From: Congregibacter variabilis
Lineage (GTDB): Bacteria > Pseudomonadota > Gammaproteobacteria > Pseudomonadales > Halieaceae
DNA: 64,000 nt
Direction: 5' to 3'
NCBI RefSeq assembly: GCF_045689235.1
Contig: NZ_CP136864.1
Coordinates: 248,001-312,000, forward strand
The stretch's first letter is position 1. Each line of letters opens with the position of its first letter. Below are positions 1 through 8,783 of the stretch, piece after piece. The notes below the pieces were generated by a model. The model was not told where the DNA came from, ran no database searches, and was given only the letters and a program-made list of their open reading frames with translations. A program made the position numbers and the translations under genes.

Positions 1-420
1 CCCACGCCATGCAGCTCGTTGGCAATGCACTGTCAGAGGCTGTGCTTTGTCGTATAGGCCGGGCTTATGAAGCGGCAACCGACTGGCATCAGCGTCGGCC
101 ACCTTTGTTTTGAGCTGAGTAAGCTCCACTTAGAAATAGGCACGTCACTTGGCGTACAGCATTAACGAATACCACACGACGCTCATCGTTCAATGGCCGC
201 TCCTGGCGGGAAGTTGCCGTTGGCGCCATGGGATCTTACTCATGCTAAGGACTTCAATGAAGTGTTAGCAGAAGTAACCAGCTTTATTGCATTTGCCTAA
301 GAGCAGCCCTCGGGTAGTTGGTTATTTGAGAGTCTGCTGCCGACCCAGAATCGACACTCCTGCAGCGCAGCCAATGTTATTCTCCGTCGTGCATAAAACA
401 GCCATGACCAGAGGCGTCTG
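1..420. other. Gene-free left edge with a degenerate attC-like site
   Basis: I see no convincing coding region here. Positions 251-305 hold a decayed cassette boundary site in the left-hand orientation: AAGTGTTAGCAGAAGTAACC is followed by a T-rich stretch and TTGCCTAAGAGC, matching the GTTAGCGGAAGTTACC...TTTCGCCTA form of better copies. The rest may be decayed cassette. Confidence 0.45.
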
Positions 421-1116
421 ATGCTTAAAAGACTTGTAAATGCGCTGAACGACCTAGATCTCAAGACATTCTCTATGGAGTTGCTTGTTGTGATCCTCGG
501 GGTTTTTCTTGCACTTCAAGTAGACAACTGGAATGAGCAAAGAAAGGCTTACGCAGCAGCTGAATTGTTCAGAGCGAGGCTCGAAAGCGACTTTATGCAT
601 ATCAGTCGGAGTCTAAAGGCGCTGGAAGAGAATTTCGCAAGAAGAATTGGAGCTGGCGAACAACTGCAAACCGTCCTCGAATTACCCCCGAGCGACGAGA
701 CCTTAGTGCGCGGCAAAAGACTAGTCGATGAGCTGCTGTACGTGGGCGTACCGGTCTCTCGTTCGGCGACCTTCATTGAAATGCTGGAGGGAAGCAAGCT
801 TGATATCTTAGACGATGAGTCGCTTATCGAAACGTTGATAGCCTGTGATGCTGGCATTCAAGCCGAGCAGATAAATACGCGTGGACGAGCGGATCAAGTG
901 CGTGACCTCGCGTTACCGGCAATTAGGCTCGCACTGGATACTAGACACCTCCCGTTAGCGGAGGCGTTTGAAATCGCCCTTACCAACGAAGTGGAGTTGA
1001 AACGGGCGTTAATTCTGCTCGGCCTCGCTGATGCCGCTGGACTCACGGATACCAAGTTCCTTAGCGAGTGCGCGCGCGCCGTAGTCAATAAGTTGTCTGA
1101 AAAAATACCTGAGTGA
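421..1116 (+). CDS. Family A (DUF6090-like) single-helix membrane protein, divergent member
   Basis: A 231-residue protein with one hydrophobic segment at about residues 18-36 (LLVVILGVFLALQVDNWNE), the hallmark of DUF6090-like proteins, then a mainly helical, charged domain. Its N-terminus lacks the LLRxLTxHVxxQNW leader of the other members, so it is the most divergent of the nine. AGAGG lies about 7 nt before the ATG. The basic N-terminus predicts the large domain outside the inner membrane (inference). Function is unknown. Boundary sites lie on both sides. Confidence 0.75.
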   Translation: MLKRLVNALNDLDLKTFSMELLVVILGVFLALQVDNWNEQRKAYAAAELFRARLESDFMHISRSLKALEENFARRIGAGEQLQTVLELPPSDETLVRGKRLVDELLYVGVPVSRSATFIEMLEGSKLDILDDESLIETLIACDAGIQAEQINTRGRADQVRDLALPAIRLALDTRHLPLAEAFEIALTNEVELKRALILLGLADAAGLTDTKFLSECARAVVNKLSEKIPE

Positions 1117-1118
1117 AA

Positions 1119-1168
1119 ATGACCGCTTTGAGATGGAAGCGGCTGCTACCAACACGACCGCTTTCGAG
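1119..1168. repeat. Degenerate attC-like cassette boundary
   Basis: GACCGCTTTGAGATGGAAGC and a second GACCGCTTTCG about 35 nt on match the two conserved blocks of the left-orientation sites. The GTTAGGC box between them is lost. Confidence 0.45.
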
Positions 1169-1198
1169 CACCAGAAAGAACCGTCGGATTAACTGGAT

Positions 1199-1750
1199 CT
1201 AGCCTTCGGTTGGTAGCATCCCATCCACCAGTATCCGAAAGGACTCGGTGTAGGTGTCACGTTCCAAACGCCAGTAGGGAATCATGCCTTGGTCGCCAAG
1301 CAGAATGCCTTCTAGATTGGACCGCTCTGCCTCCCACAATTCGTCACTGAGCATCCCGACTTGATACTGAAGGAATGAATTCTGCCATCCGCGGAAAATG
1401 CTCCGATAAAACACCTCGATGCGAAATTGTTCGTGGGGCGTAAGCTCAGCGCCTCGGATGCTCTTTACAAGTATTTCTGAAAACTCGTAGTTCCCAGCGA
1501 CAAATAACTCGATATTTCGCCAGGTCTCTGCGTACGTGGAGGCCGCCGCCTGCTGAGTCGCTAACGTGTTCTGTCGTAACTCGTAGGTCACCAATAGCAA
1601 TGACAAAACCACCGCCACGATGCCTATCGCTTCAACGTAACCTTTCCAGTTCAATCTTGGCACCTCGTCCCGGGGGTGATTGAGATCAGAGTAACTGAAG
1701 CTCCGGGATAACGCACTTATCGCAGACGTTGATGTACGCTTCTGGCCCAT
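1199..1750 (-). CDS. Family B single-helix membrane protein
   Basis: Up to 183 residues. The hydrophobic helix (EAIGIVAVVLSLLLVTYEL) is followed by RQNT, the family B signature, then a soluble domain with conserved aromatic positions (FRGWQNSFLQYQVGMLSDELW) and a C-terminal FRILVDGML-type helix. About 35 residues precede the helix, more than in other members; a GTG or TTG start nearer the helix is possible. No function is known. Charge distribution suggests the soluble domain faces the cytoplasm (inference). Confidence 0.7.
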   Translation of the reverse strand: MGQKRTSTSAISALSRSFSYSDLNHPRDEVPRLNWKGYVEAIGIVAVVLSLLLVTYELRQNTLATQQAAASTYAETWRNIELFVAGNYEFSEILVKSIRGAELTPHEQFRIEVFYRSIFRGWQNSFLQYQVGMLSDELWEAERSNLEGILLGDQGMIPYWRLERDTYTESFRILVDGMLPTEG

Positions 1751-1777
1751 TGCAGCCGATGTTTTCGGTTAATCGGG

Positions 1778-1854
1778 CCGTCGCCTAAGGTCTCCTTTGA
1801 GGGGGAAGAGGAAGTTAGCACCATGACCGCTTTCGCCTATTGTGAGACGTTAGC
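1778..1854. repeat. attC-like cassette boundary, left orientation
   Basis: CCGTCGCCTAAGGTCTCCTT leads to GAAGTTAGCACCATGACCGC and TTTCGCCTATTGTGAGACGT. Outer arms TAAGGTCTC and GAGACGTTA pair in 8 of 9 positions, and the ends give GCCTAAG and GTTAGCA boxes. This is one of the clearest complete palindromes in the array. Confidence 0.7.
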
Positions 1855-1872
1855 ATTCTCAAATCTCGGGCA

Positions 1873-1899
1873 ATAAAAACCCCGCACTTGGCGGGGTTT
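1873..1899 (-). terminator. Intrinsic terminator of the Hcp-like gene
   Basis: AACCCCGC, a 5-nt loop and GCGGGGTT form an 8-bp stem followed by a T-run on the minus strand, about 20 bp past the stop of the minus-strand gene ending at 1921. Confidence 0.75.
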
Positions 1900-1920
1900 C
1901 AAAGATCCGAGCTTTTACCC

Positions 1921-2394
1921 CTACCTCAGAGTGTAGCTTGCCTCACCGAATTGTATTACCACCTCTTCTAATTCTGGGATGCACGGATTCTTATCCTTTG
2001 GATCACATTCATTCGCTTGGAAGTTTACCTCTTGAATCACCACGAGCTTGAGATCTATAAACATGCTTGATGTCGTAATTCTCACAATGTTATAGCTATC
2101 TCCAGTCGTTGCTCTGGAAAACAACTCTTCGGAAATGTCGTTGGGACTTTTTGTGATAACGAGCTCCTTAAAAGTGGCCTGCCCGCCACCACCTCCGGCA
2201 CTAATAGAGCCTATATTTATATTGTTCTCTACCCCCATAGTTAATGAATGCGCTGTAGTTTCTCGTCCGTCAAATTCAATTGTTATAGCTGCTGGGGCCT
2301 CTGCTGGTGGCGCAGCTGATGCACTACTCGCAATAATTAAGCTCAGTATTCCAACACACCGCTTTACTGTTTGAATCATCATAAGCATTCTCAT
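1921..2394 (-). CDS. Secreted Hcp-like (T6SS tube fold) protein
   Basis: A 157-residue protein with a signal peptide (VKRCVGILSLIIASSASA, cleavage near residue 28) followed by a beta-rich domain resembling the Hcp family: GGGGGQATFKELVITKSPND, ISEELFSRATTGD, and a final EEVVIQFGEASYTL strand. Classical Hcp has no signal peptide and is exported by the T6SS; this one should enter the periplasm by Sec, so a role as a T6SS tube is doubtful. CxxxxxxxC in the loop (ECDPKDKNPC) could form a disulfide. It has its own terminator, and no T6SS genes are nearby. Several ATGs (2394 to 2379) could start it. Confidence 0.6.
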   Translation of the reverse strand: MRMLMMIQTVKRCVGILSLIIASSASAAPPAEAPAAITIEFDGRETTAHSLTMGVENNINIGSISAGGGGGQATFKELVITKSPNDISEELFSRATTGDSYNIVRITTSSMFIDLKLVVIQEVNFQANECDPKDKNPCIPELEEVVIQFGEASYTLR

Positions 2395-2564
2395 TTATTA
2401 GACAGATTCGACTGACTACACGGCAGAGCAAATACACTCGGCAGCTGCCGCAATTTTTCGGCACTTTTTGAGAATAAACAGATTGCTGATATTTGCAAGT
2501 GACTTGCCCTCATGTCATGGCATGCTCAAAGGTCAATCATTCGCTCATGATTGGCTTTACCGAG

Positions 2565-2613
2565 AAGACCGCCTTGAGGTGTTAAGAGACCTCGCCGGGG
2601 GCCGCTTTCGCCT
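2565..2613. repeat. attC-like site interrupted by IS1182 copy 1 (left part)
   Basis: GACCGCCTTGAGGTGTTAAG, AGACCTCGCCGGGGGCCGCT and TTCGCCT run up to the IS. The site resumes at 4303 as GCCTATGAGCGGTCC. GCGGTC in the right piece pairs with GACCGC in the left, so the IS split a paired site. GCCT is duplicated on both sides. Confidence 0.7.
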
Positions 2614-4302
2614 CAGACTGTGTCAAAACTCGCTTCGCCACTTCTCGCACTGATTTACTGCGCACAGCAGATCCGCTCGACTCAATGAGCAGCCCTTGCA
2701 GCATCGTAGATTTCCTTGGCAATTATTGGGGTTTCAAAGTGCGTCGCTCTGGATCGCGCACACGCGGCCTCAGATCATGGGTTTCGAGAAGCAAAATGAG
2801 GCTGCTTAGCCTCTTATCGCTGCCATCAGCGGCACAACCCCAAACATCTGCAACATCCGTTTGAGATTGTAGGACAGGACATGCAGGCTCATCTCCGTGC
2901 TGACGTGTTTGAGCGTCTTCATCTGGAAGTGCGTCGGCCCGAGCCAGGATTTGATCGTGCCAAAGGGATGTTCCACTGTGCTGCCGCGAATGCGCATGCA
3001 GTTCGACAGTCGGTCCACCCGATCTTCCATGGCCTCTAATATTTCTTCATGTTCCCAGCGACCCATGCGGCGCTGCTTGCCCGTCGTGCACTTTGGTCTT
3101 AACTCGCATTGTGGACAGGCTGACGACCAGTAACGACGCATCGCTTTATCTGTGGAGTCATCCGTGAACCGATAGATCAATCGTTGGCCCGCCGGGCATT
3201 CGTACTCGTCATCTTCCGGCCGATAAACAAAGTCTGCTCGATCAAATAATCCTTTCGCCTGGTTGTTCGAGGTTTGGGTCTTGGGCACGTAGGCCGTAAT
3301 GCCCGCGTTCGCACAAGCCAGTATCTCAGCCCCACTAAAGTAACCACGGTCCGCCAGCACTGACAGGTCTTCGCTGTCGAGCGCTTCTTTGGCTTGGATT
3401 GCCATGTTAGCCAGTTGCGAGCGATCGTGGCCGATGTTCGTCACTTCGTGCGCCACGATCAAGTGGTGCTCGGTGTCGACAGCGGCCTGTACGTTGTAGC
3501 CGACAATCGCTTTGCTGCGCGCTGCGGTGGACATCACCCGGGCGTCGGGATCAGTCAGGGAGATTTGTTGGTCCGGTGTTGCCAGCATCCGGACCTCCAG
3601 CTTTTTTAGTGCCTGAATCTCCTCTTTAAGGGCTGCGATTTTATGTTCTAGTCGATCGGTCTTGGTATGACTTGCTTCACTATCGCGCCGGTCGGCGCTG
3701 GCGATCTGCCCCAGATAGCGGGCAATGCTGTCATCGATCTGCTCCAGGCGTTTCTTGATCTTGGCTTTGCTGAAGTTGCGATTACGGTTGTTCACCGCTT
3801 TGAACTTGCTGCCATCAATGGCCACAAAGGCATCGCTAAACAAATTGAGCTTGCGGCACAGCATGACGAACTCCCGGCACACCAGACGAATCGCTTCGCC
3901 GTTATTCTTGCGAAAGTCAGCAATGGTTTTGAAGTCCGGCGTCAGTCTGCCGGTCAGCCACATCAGCTCCACATTACGCCCGACTTCACGCTCCAATCGC
4001 CGGGAAGACTGGATGCGATTGAGGTAGCCGTAGATATAGAGCTTCAACATCATGGCCGGGTGGTAAGCGGGCCGACCTGTGACTGCGGGCACTGTTTTGA
4101 AACCCAAACCGGAAAGATCTAAATCATTGACGAACACGTCGATAACGCGAACCGCGTTCTCTTCTGCGATGTAATCATCAATGCGTTCAGGGAACAGCGT
4201 CGCCTGTGATCGGCTTTCGCCCTCGATGAATCCACTCATGGCAGCAACTCTTCAGCGAGAAAGTCAGATCATATCTCGTCGAAGAGTTTTCACACAGTCT
4301 GG
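2614..4302 (-). mobile_element. IS1182-family insertion sequence, copy 1
   Basis: A 1,689-bp element with ends CAGACTGTGTCAAAACTC and GAGTTTTCACACAGTCTG (one mismatch between the inverted repeats), flanked by a 4-bp GCCT duplication (2610-2613 and 4303-4306). One minus-strand transposase gene. Nearly identical to copies at 24,088 and 32,044 apart from one extra A near the right end. Inserted in a cassette boundary site. Confidence 0.9.
2806..4239 (-). CDS. IS1182-family DDE transposase
   Basis: A 477-residue transposase. The N-terminal DUF772-type domain (about 15-120) is followed by an RNase H-like DDE domain with D in VAIDGSKFKAV, D in LADRGYFSG and E in GSTVEHPFGTIKSW. A Cys cluster (ACPQCELRPKC) lies before the last acidic residue, as usual in this family. 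A charged helical insert at about 180-215 carries the EHKIAALKEEIQALKKLEVR coil. Full length and apparently intact. Confidence 0.93.
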   Translation of the reverse strand: MSGFIEGESRSQATLFPERIDDYIAEENAVRVIDVFVNDLDLSGLGFKTVPAVTGRPAYHPAMMLKLYIYGYLNRIQSSRRLEREVGRNVELMWLTGRLTPDFKTIADFRKNNGEAIRLVCREFVMLCRKLNLFSDAFVAIDGSKFKAVNNRNRNFSKAKIKKRLEQIDDSIARYLGQIASADRRDSEASHTKTDRLEHKIAALKEEIQALKKLEVRMLATPDQQISLTDPDARVMSTAARSKAIVGYNVQAAVDTEHHLIVAHEVTNIGHDRSQLANMAIQAKEALDSEDLSVLADRGYFSGAEILACANAGITAYVPKTQTSNNQAKGLFDRADFVYRPEDDEYECPAGQRLIYRFTDDSTDKAMRRYWSSACPQCELRPKCTTGKQRRMGRWEHEEILEAMEDRVDRLSNCMRIRGSTVEHPFGTIKSWLGPTHFQMKTLKHVSTEMSLHVLSYNLKRMLQMFGVVPLMAAIRG

Positions 4303-4514
4303 CCTATGAGCGGTCCTAGAATGACTGGTTATTTGGGAGCCTATGAAAGACCCAAAGTGGAAGCTTAAACATCCTCGGTCCGGCTAGTGCTCTGGGATTA
4401 GCTCAGTTATGTGGTTTGCCCCAGTTCTCACGTGCCTACGTCTGCATTTACCGATCGACGTCTGTCGCTACCGTGCGAACTAAAAAGTCAGGTGGCTAGA
4501 GTATTAATTCACAA

Positions 4515-4991
4515 CTAGTGTGACTTTAGAGTCGCCGCCCCCGCCAAAATCCGGTTCACTTCAGCGGTGAACGCCTCTCGGGTTTCGTTGATACCGAGTT
4601 TTCGCCACAGGGGTGCATAGTGTCGAATCTCATCAATGGTCGTAGTCTGATAGAAATCCTCATCCAGAAAGCCGTTCATGTACTGGTAGTGATCGTTATC
4701 AACGTCCCGATTAATTCTGTGAAGCTCAAGACCGACGCGGGATTTGTTACTATCCGAAAGATCCTTGCCCTCAGAAAAATCTCGGAAGGCTTCACGAATT
4801 TCCGTTGAGAGAACCAAGTTTTCTTGCCTCATTAAAGAGCCATCCATCGCCCTAAACGCTCGCTGCTGATAGTACTACGATTGCATCGCCTTTCTCGTCT
4901 CTCTCACCTCCACGCCGACTAAGACGAGGGATATCACTATAGCGGTCATTCCGACTATATCTGCAGCTTGCTTCCACTTGGGTTCGGCCAT
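4515..4991 (-). pseudogene. Family B gene broken by a single in-frame TAG
   Basis: From ATG at 4991 the frame reads MAEPKWKQAADIVGMTAIVI, SLVLVGVEVRETRKAMQS, then TAG at 4875-4877, and continues without a frameshift (YYQQRAFRAMDGSLMRQ) to a natural stop at 4515. The N-terminal helix and the C-terminal WRKLGINETREAFTAEVNRI are both family B. Total 158 codons, the usual length. A lone nonsense mutation therefore separates helix from soluble domain. The downstream 110-codon piece could restart at ATG 4847 but would lack the membrane anchor. Amber suppression is an alternative without support here. Confidence 0.7.
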
Positions 4992-5203
4992 GTTCCATTC
5001 TCCCTGCAAAACATCAAGATCTGGGCAAGGGATGGTAGCGCGTATTGCAGGGCCTAGTTTAGACGGTGAAAAATTTGGTTCGGAGCCCCGTGGCGGAGTT
5101 ACCTGCCGTCTTCTTTCCTACGGTGACACACAGCGTCTGCGCACCAGCTCCTCGGTGGTCTCTTTGGCCGAAAGCATCCGTTAAAGTCGTAGGATTCTTC
5201 TAT

Positions 5204-5262
5204 AGGCTAAAGACGGACCTGAGGTGTCAAGAGACCTAGCCAGGGACCGCTTTCGCCTATTA
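5204..5262. repeat. attC-like cassette boundary, left orientation
   Basis: GGCTAAAGACGGACC, GAGGTGTCAAGAGACCTAGC and CAGGGACCGCTTTCGCCTAT match the consensus. GGCTAAA is a likely terminal box (reverse TTTAGCC). The GTTAAG box is mutated to GTCAAG. Confidence 0.65.
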
Positions 5263-5314
5263 AACGGCATTCACACGGTATGATCCGCATTGTACCAATA
5301 GCAGGGGGTAGATC

Positions 5315-5875
5315 GTGTCATTCATAGAGATAACGGCTGTACTGAGTAACTTAGGTGAGATCATCGGGGCTATCGCGGTGGTGGTGACCCTGTTTTATTT
5401 GGCAATACAGGTCAAGCACAGTAAGGAGGCTACCGAGGCCAATACCCGATCATTGGAGGAGAGTAGGAATCTAGCATTAGTACAGACGTATCAAGCAAAC
5501 TTGTTTAGAAAAAGCGACTATTTGGTGAGGCTGTCTGAGTCACCAATGTTGTCGACTCGCCTAAAATACCGTGAGTTAGGCTATGACGCCCTTGATTCAA
5601 CTGAGCGTTATTGTATGCGGATGACGATATTAAGTCAGGTGGCAGATGTGACCGCTCGCCATTACGCTATGGAAAAAGGATTAGCGCCTGAATACTTGGA
5701 AGCGTTTCCGGCACTTCTGAGGGGGCAAAGGAAAAGCTGGGAAGAATTTGGGATATTACCGTTGGGGGATGAATTTCGTGAGTCATTCAAGCGAGATGTG
5801 GCTAGAGTATTCTCTGAGCAAGACGAAGAGGTTGCTGCTTCAGAGGCAGCGCAGCCATCAGAGGAAAAGGCCTGA
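5315..5875 (+). CDS. Family B single-helix membrane protein
   Basis: A 186-residue protein starting at GTG 5315 behind a strong GGGGG ribosome site. Helix at about 12-32 (LGEIIGAIAVVVTLFYLAIQ) followed by VKHSKEATEANTRSLEES, then a helical domain. The C-terminal tail (SEQDEEVAASEAAQPSEEKA) is acidic and low-complexity, absent from relatives. Unusually for the array, this and the next gene are on the plus strand, matching the reversed site orientation here. Confidence 0.72.
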   Translation: MSFIEITAVLSNLGEIIGAIAVVVTLFYLAIQVKHSKEATEANTRSLEESRNLALVQTYQANLFRKSDYLVRLSESPMLSTRLKYRELGYDALDSTERYCMRMTILSQVADVTARHYAMEKGLAPEYLEAFPALLRGQRKSWEEFGILPLGDEFRESFKRDVARVFSEQDEEVAASEAAQPSEEKA

Positions 5876-6127
5876 GCGACTAAGTGCTATAGGCTTTCTT
5901 TTTAATATCGACTTCTGATGTACGGGTCGAGGCACCCATAACAATCACAACAGCCGTCCCGGCACCCGCCCCCTGTTTGATCCGAAATTGAATGGCGGTA
6001 GCAGCTTCTACAATCTAGCCCCTTCTGAGGTCTCGGAGACTATCGCGATTCGCCTATAGCGCGGGATAACTCGTATGGCTTTTGATGGCCAGAGCGGACA
6101 GAATCGGCAGCAGAAACTCCCTCGGTT

Positions 6128-6182
6128 CAATGTCTCTAATGAGGTGTTAAGCGACATCGCCAGGGACCGCTCTCGCCTATGA
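6128..6182. repeat. attC-like cassette boundary, left orientation
   Basis: AATGAGGTGTTAAGCGACAT followed by CGCCAGGGACCGCTCTCGCC. GTTAAGC is an intact GTTRRRY box. The rest of the 5876-6254 gap shows no gene; GGCCAGAGCGGACAGAATCG around 6087 may be a degenerate outer arm. Confidence 0.65.
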
Positions 6183-6254
6183 AGGGTCCTTCAGACTATG
6201 CTCTAATCACAATAACTAAAGAAAATCAGACAGATCAATAGGAATACACCGCCT

Positions 6255-7016
6255 GTGCTTCTCCGTAGCCTGACCAAACACGTGAAAGATCAAAACTGGC
6301 TTGCGGTCTGGATTGACTTCGCAATTGTCGTGATTGGTGTGTTTATTGGTATACAGGTGGCGAACTGGAATGACTTTCTGAATGAGCGCTCTATTGAGCG
6401 TGAATTGCTGCAGCGTCTATATAAGGACTTTCAACTCAGTGTCACCGGCATTGACAGAGACATTCGTTTTCTAGAGCAGCAGGTGAGTGACCAGAGAGTT
6501 GTGATTGAGTTCCTCGATTCATGTTCTGTCGACGCTGGAATGGAGGATGTCTTCCAGCGCGGCTTGGCCACCCTAGGTTTTCTCAACCCGCCGCGACTTT
6601 ATAGGCGAACGATTGATGAAATATCGGCGTCCGGCCGCACTGACATCATTCAGAATCGTACGATTGCTGAGGAACTTGATCAGATAGTTGCCTTAGTGGA
6701 ATGGAGGACTTGGGCTTACGGCTCTCTCCAAGCATCCATGAAATCGACGACCGACGAAATACGTCGTCAACTGCGTCATACCCTTGAAACGGCTTACGAA
6801 AACCCCTTCGTCAAGGATTTCAAGGGAGGCGTTGACTATGATATCCAGACACTGTGCCAGAACCCAGAGACCGCAAACGCCATTTCTGGAATCAGCTTCG
6901 ATACGCTGGAGAGGATCGAGGCGTATCGTCAGATTCGCGCGCGTTACAACGAATTTGTGCCACTAATTGCTCGAGAGCTCAAAGCTCGATGGAACATGGC
7001 CGTGGCCGAGAGGTGA
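6255..7016 (+). CDS. Family A (DUF6090-like) single-helix membrane protein
   Basis: A 253-residue protein starting with GTG at 6255, chosen because the translation then begins MLLRSLTKHVKDQNW, the family leader. Helix at about 20-38 (DFAIVVIGVFIGIQVANWND) preceded by basic residues, so the remainder (about 215 residues, coiled-coil-rich, ELLQRLYKDFQLS) is predicted outside the inner membrane. A weak AGGAA lies 14 nt upstream. Unknown function. Confidence 0.78.
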   Translation: MLLRSLTKHVKDQNWLAVWIDFAIVVIGVFIGIQVANWNDFLNERSIERELLQRLYKDFQLSVTGIDRDIRFLEQQVSDQRVVIEFLDSCSVDAGMEDVFQRGLATLGFLNPPRLYRRTIDEISASGRTDIIQNRTIAEELDQIVALVEWRTWAYGSLQASMKSTTDEIRRQLRHTLETAYENPFVKDFKGGVDYDIQTLCQNPETANAISGISFDTLERIEAYRQIRARYNEFVPLIARELKARWNMAVAER

Positions 7017-7339
7017 ACACATCGATTGTCACTTGTGAACCGCTCTGGTTACGGGCGCCGAAGCCTGAGATCGGCAGCGACCGGCGGCGCTGGGCATACC
7101 TCGCTTCACTCATCACCACGTCAGGAATGGTCTGACGAGGCTGCCGTCACCAGAGCTTCAGCGGGCAACTCATACGAGGTCAGGCGGTCCTCAAGTACGG
7201 ACCGGTTGGGAATGGGTATTGAAGGGTTCGCGTGGTGGCTAGGCCGACGCGGCGGATGCTGTTCACCAGCTCTGTTCATAAAGGTCGCGAGCACACCACT
7301 TCTCTCGCCATCGGCCGGTCGATCCATCTCTCACTGCGA

Positions 7340-7505
7340 TTAGTTACACTCGAAATCGCCGGTGCCGATCGGTCGGCACTGCTCAGGGAAGCCATGCCGG
7401 CGCCAGTGGTCGACGAGGTTTCGATCAATCATCTCCTGTTTTCTTGCCGGCGACTCTCTGAGACCCGGATAGCTGACGGCCCACCACCAACCGCCCGCTC
7501 CTGGC
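7340..7505 (-). pseudogene. C-terminal remnant of an unidentified protein abutting IS30 copy 1
   Basis: About 54 codons read from the IS edge to a stop at 7340: GGWWWAVSYPGL, RESPARKQEMIDRNLVDHWR, RHGFPEQCRPIGTGDFECN. The ending (W..HGFP.QCRP.G..DFEC) resembles to me the C-termini of TPR/winged-helix regulator-type proteins, from memory only. No N-terminal part is present, so it is a remnant. The 7017-7339 stretch before it shows nothing I can support. Confidence 0.4.
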
Positions 7506-8735
7506 TGCGAATTCAACTGGTCGATGCAACACACGCATTAAATCTAGCAGCCGGCGTTTCATACTCCAACGTCTTTCTTGGACGCTCATTTAACTGCCTC
7601 GCTACCCAGTCCAGCTCAGCCTGTGAGTAAATCGATAGGTCTGTATATTTGGGCAGGTATTCGCGCAGCAGACGATTGGTGTTTTCGTTGGAGCCACGTT
7701 GCCATGGACTCTTCGGATCACAGAAGTAGACTTTGATATTCGTCTCGAGCGTGAATTGAAGATGCCTCGTCATTTCTGATCCGCGGTCCCAGGTCAGTGA
7801 CTTGTACAACTCGCTCGGCAGCTTTCTGGACTGCTTGATCAGCGCATTAACAACGGTCTCACTATTCTTCTTATCGATTTTTGCCAGCATCACGTAACGT
7901 GAGTGGCGCTCAACAAGTGTCGCTACACAGGTCTTGTTTGAGCCTTCGATAAGATCGCCTTCCCAATGACCAGGAACAGCGCGATCTTCTACTCCAGCCG
8001 GTCTCTCACTGATGGAGATAGCACCGGGAATCCCACCGAGGCCGTCATCTTTAAGGGTAGAGGTTCGTGCCCGCCGGATATGGCGCTTCGAGCGCAGATA
8101 TTCTTGAAGCTCCTTTTTCAGTGCTCCACGCGCCTGAATGAAGAGGCTGCGATAAATCGTCTCGTGCGACACCTGGTTCCAATCGTCTCCTGGATACTCT
8201 CGCTTTAACCACCCTGCAATTTGCTGCGGCGACCATTTGATCCGAAGCTTGGTCTCGACTTGCTGACAAAGCGTTCGGTTCAAAACCAGTCTACAGGCTT
8301 TGGGTCGAAGCGCTCGAGTCCACGCATTCTTGTCGGCGAGAGTGGCTCGATACTCGTCTGCGCCGCCATTCCTGTTGATCTCTCGGCTAATGGTTGAAGG
8401 GGCGCGTCCTAGATCTTTGGCGATCGTTCTAATGGGTAGCCCGGCAACGATACCTCTGGAGATCTCCTCTCGTTCAGACAGCGAAAGGGATCGATCAGGT
8501 CGTTTTCTTACCGGTGGACGAATGCCGCCAGTGCGCGAAAGGTATCCATGAATAGACGATGAGGTTCGATGATGTGATCGGGCAATCGACTTAACCGAAT
8601 CACCCACTTTGTATCGATCCCAAATTTTGGATCTCTCTTCATCGGTGTACTTTCGCTTGATCCTTCGAGGCATATCGCAACACTCCCAGTTTTATTGAAA
8701 ATAACAGGGTGTTGCACTGATCAGTTGAATTCGCA
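7506..8735 (-). mobile_element. IS30-family insertion sequence, copy 1
   Basis: A 1,230-bp element with inverted ends TGCGAATTCAACTG and CAGTTGAATTCGCA. GGC is repeated at both edges (7503-7505, 8736-8738). The right flank continues as GGCGAAAGCGGTCC and the left as CCGCTCCTGGC, so the target was a boundary site. Appears identical to the copy at 21,698. The orientation of boundary sites changes across this element. Confidence 0.88.
7513..8673 (-). CDS. IS30-family transposase
   Basis: A 386-residue transposase with N-terminal helix-turn-helix regions (about 5-45 and 65-100: LSEREEISRGIVAG, TIAKDLGRAPSTISREINRN) and an integrase-like core with D in GHWEGDLIEGSN, D in LTWDRGSEM and E in RGSNENTNRLLREYLP. 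Full length. The stop lies 8 bp from the element's end. Confidence 0.93.
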   Translation of the reverse strand: MPRRIKRKYTDEERSKIWDRYKVGDSVKSIARSHHRTSSSIHGYLSRTGGIRPPVRKRPDRSLSLSEREEISRGIVAGLPIRTIAKDLGRAPSTISREINRNGGADEYRATLADKNAWTRALRPKACRLVLNRTLCQQVETKLRIKWSPQQIAGWLKREYPGDDWNQVSHETIYRSLFIQARGALKKELQEYLRSKRHIRRARTSTLKDDGLGGIPGAISISERPAGVEDRAVPGHWEGDLIEGSNKTCVATLVERHSRYVMLAKIDKKNSETVVNALIKQSRKLPSELYKSLTWDRGSEMTRHLQFTLETNIKVYFCDPKSPWQRGSNENTNRLLREYLPKYTDLSIYSQAELDWVARQLNERPRKTLEYETPAARFNACVASTS

Positions 8736-8775
8736 GGCGAAAGCGGTCCTTAACGATATCGCTTCATGCTACAAC
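8736..8775. repeat. attC-like site split by IS30 copy 1 (right part)
   Basis: GGCGAAAGCGGTCCTTAACG then ATATCGCTTCATGC: the conserved AAAGCGGTCC block followed by a poorly conserved core. This is the first site in the right-hand (F) orientation used through the rest of the array. Confidence 0.5.
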
Positions 8776-8783
8776 GCAGTCGT

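Noticed and set aside
1921..2394. Hcp-like gene as evidence of a T6SS locus
   Set aside because: No other T6SS component is in the window and the protein has a Sec signal peptide.
2468..2653. Small plus-strand frame MRINRLLIFASD...
   Set aside because: Its second half is boundary-site and IS-end DNA; no ribosome site.
2897..4122. Plus-strand open frames inside the IS1182 copies
   Set aside because: They recur identically in all three copies and are antisense shadows of the transposase.
7232..7630. Plus-strand 132-codon frame crossing into IS30 copy 1
   Set aside because: It runs through the IS end and inverted repeat, has no ribosome site and looks like chance coding.
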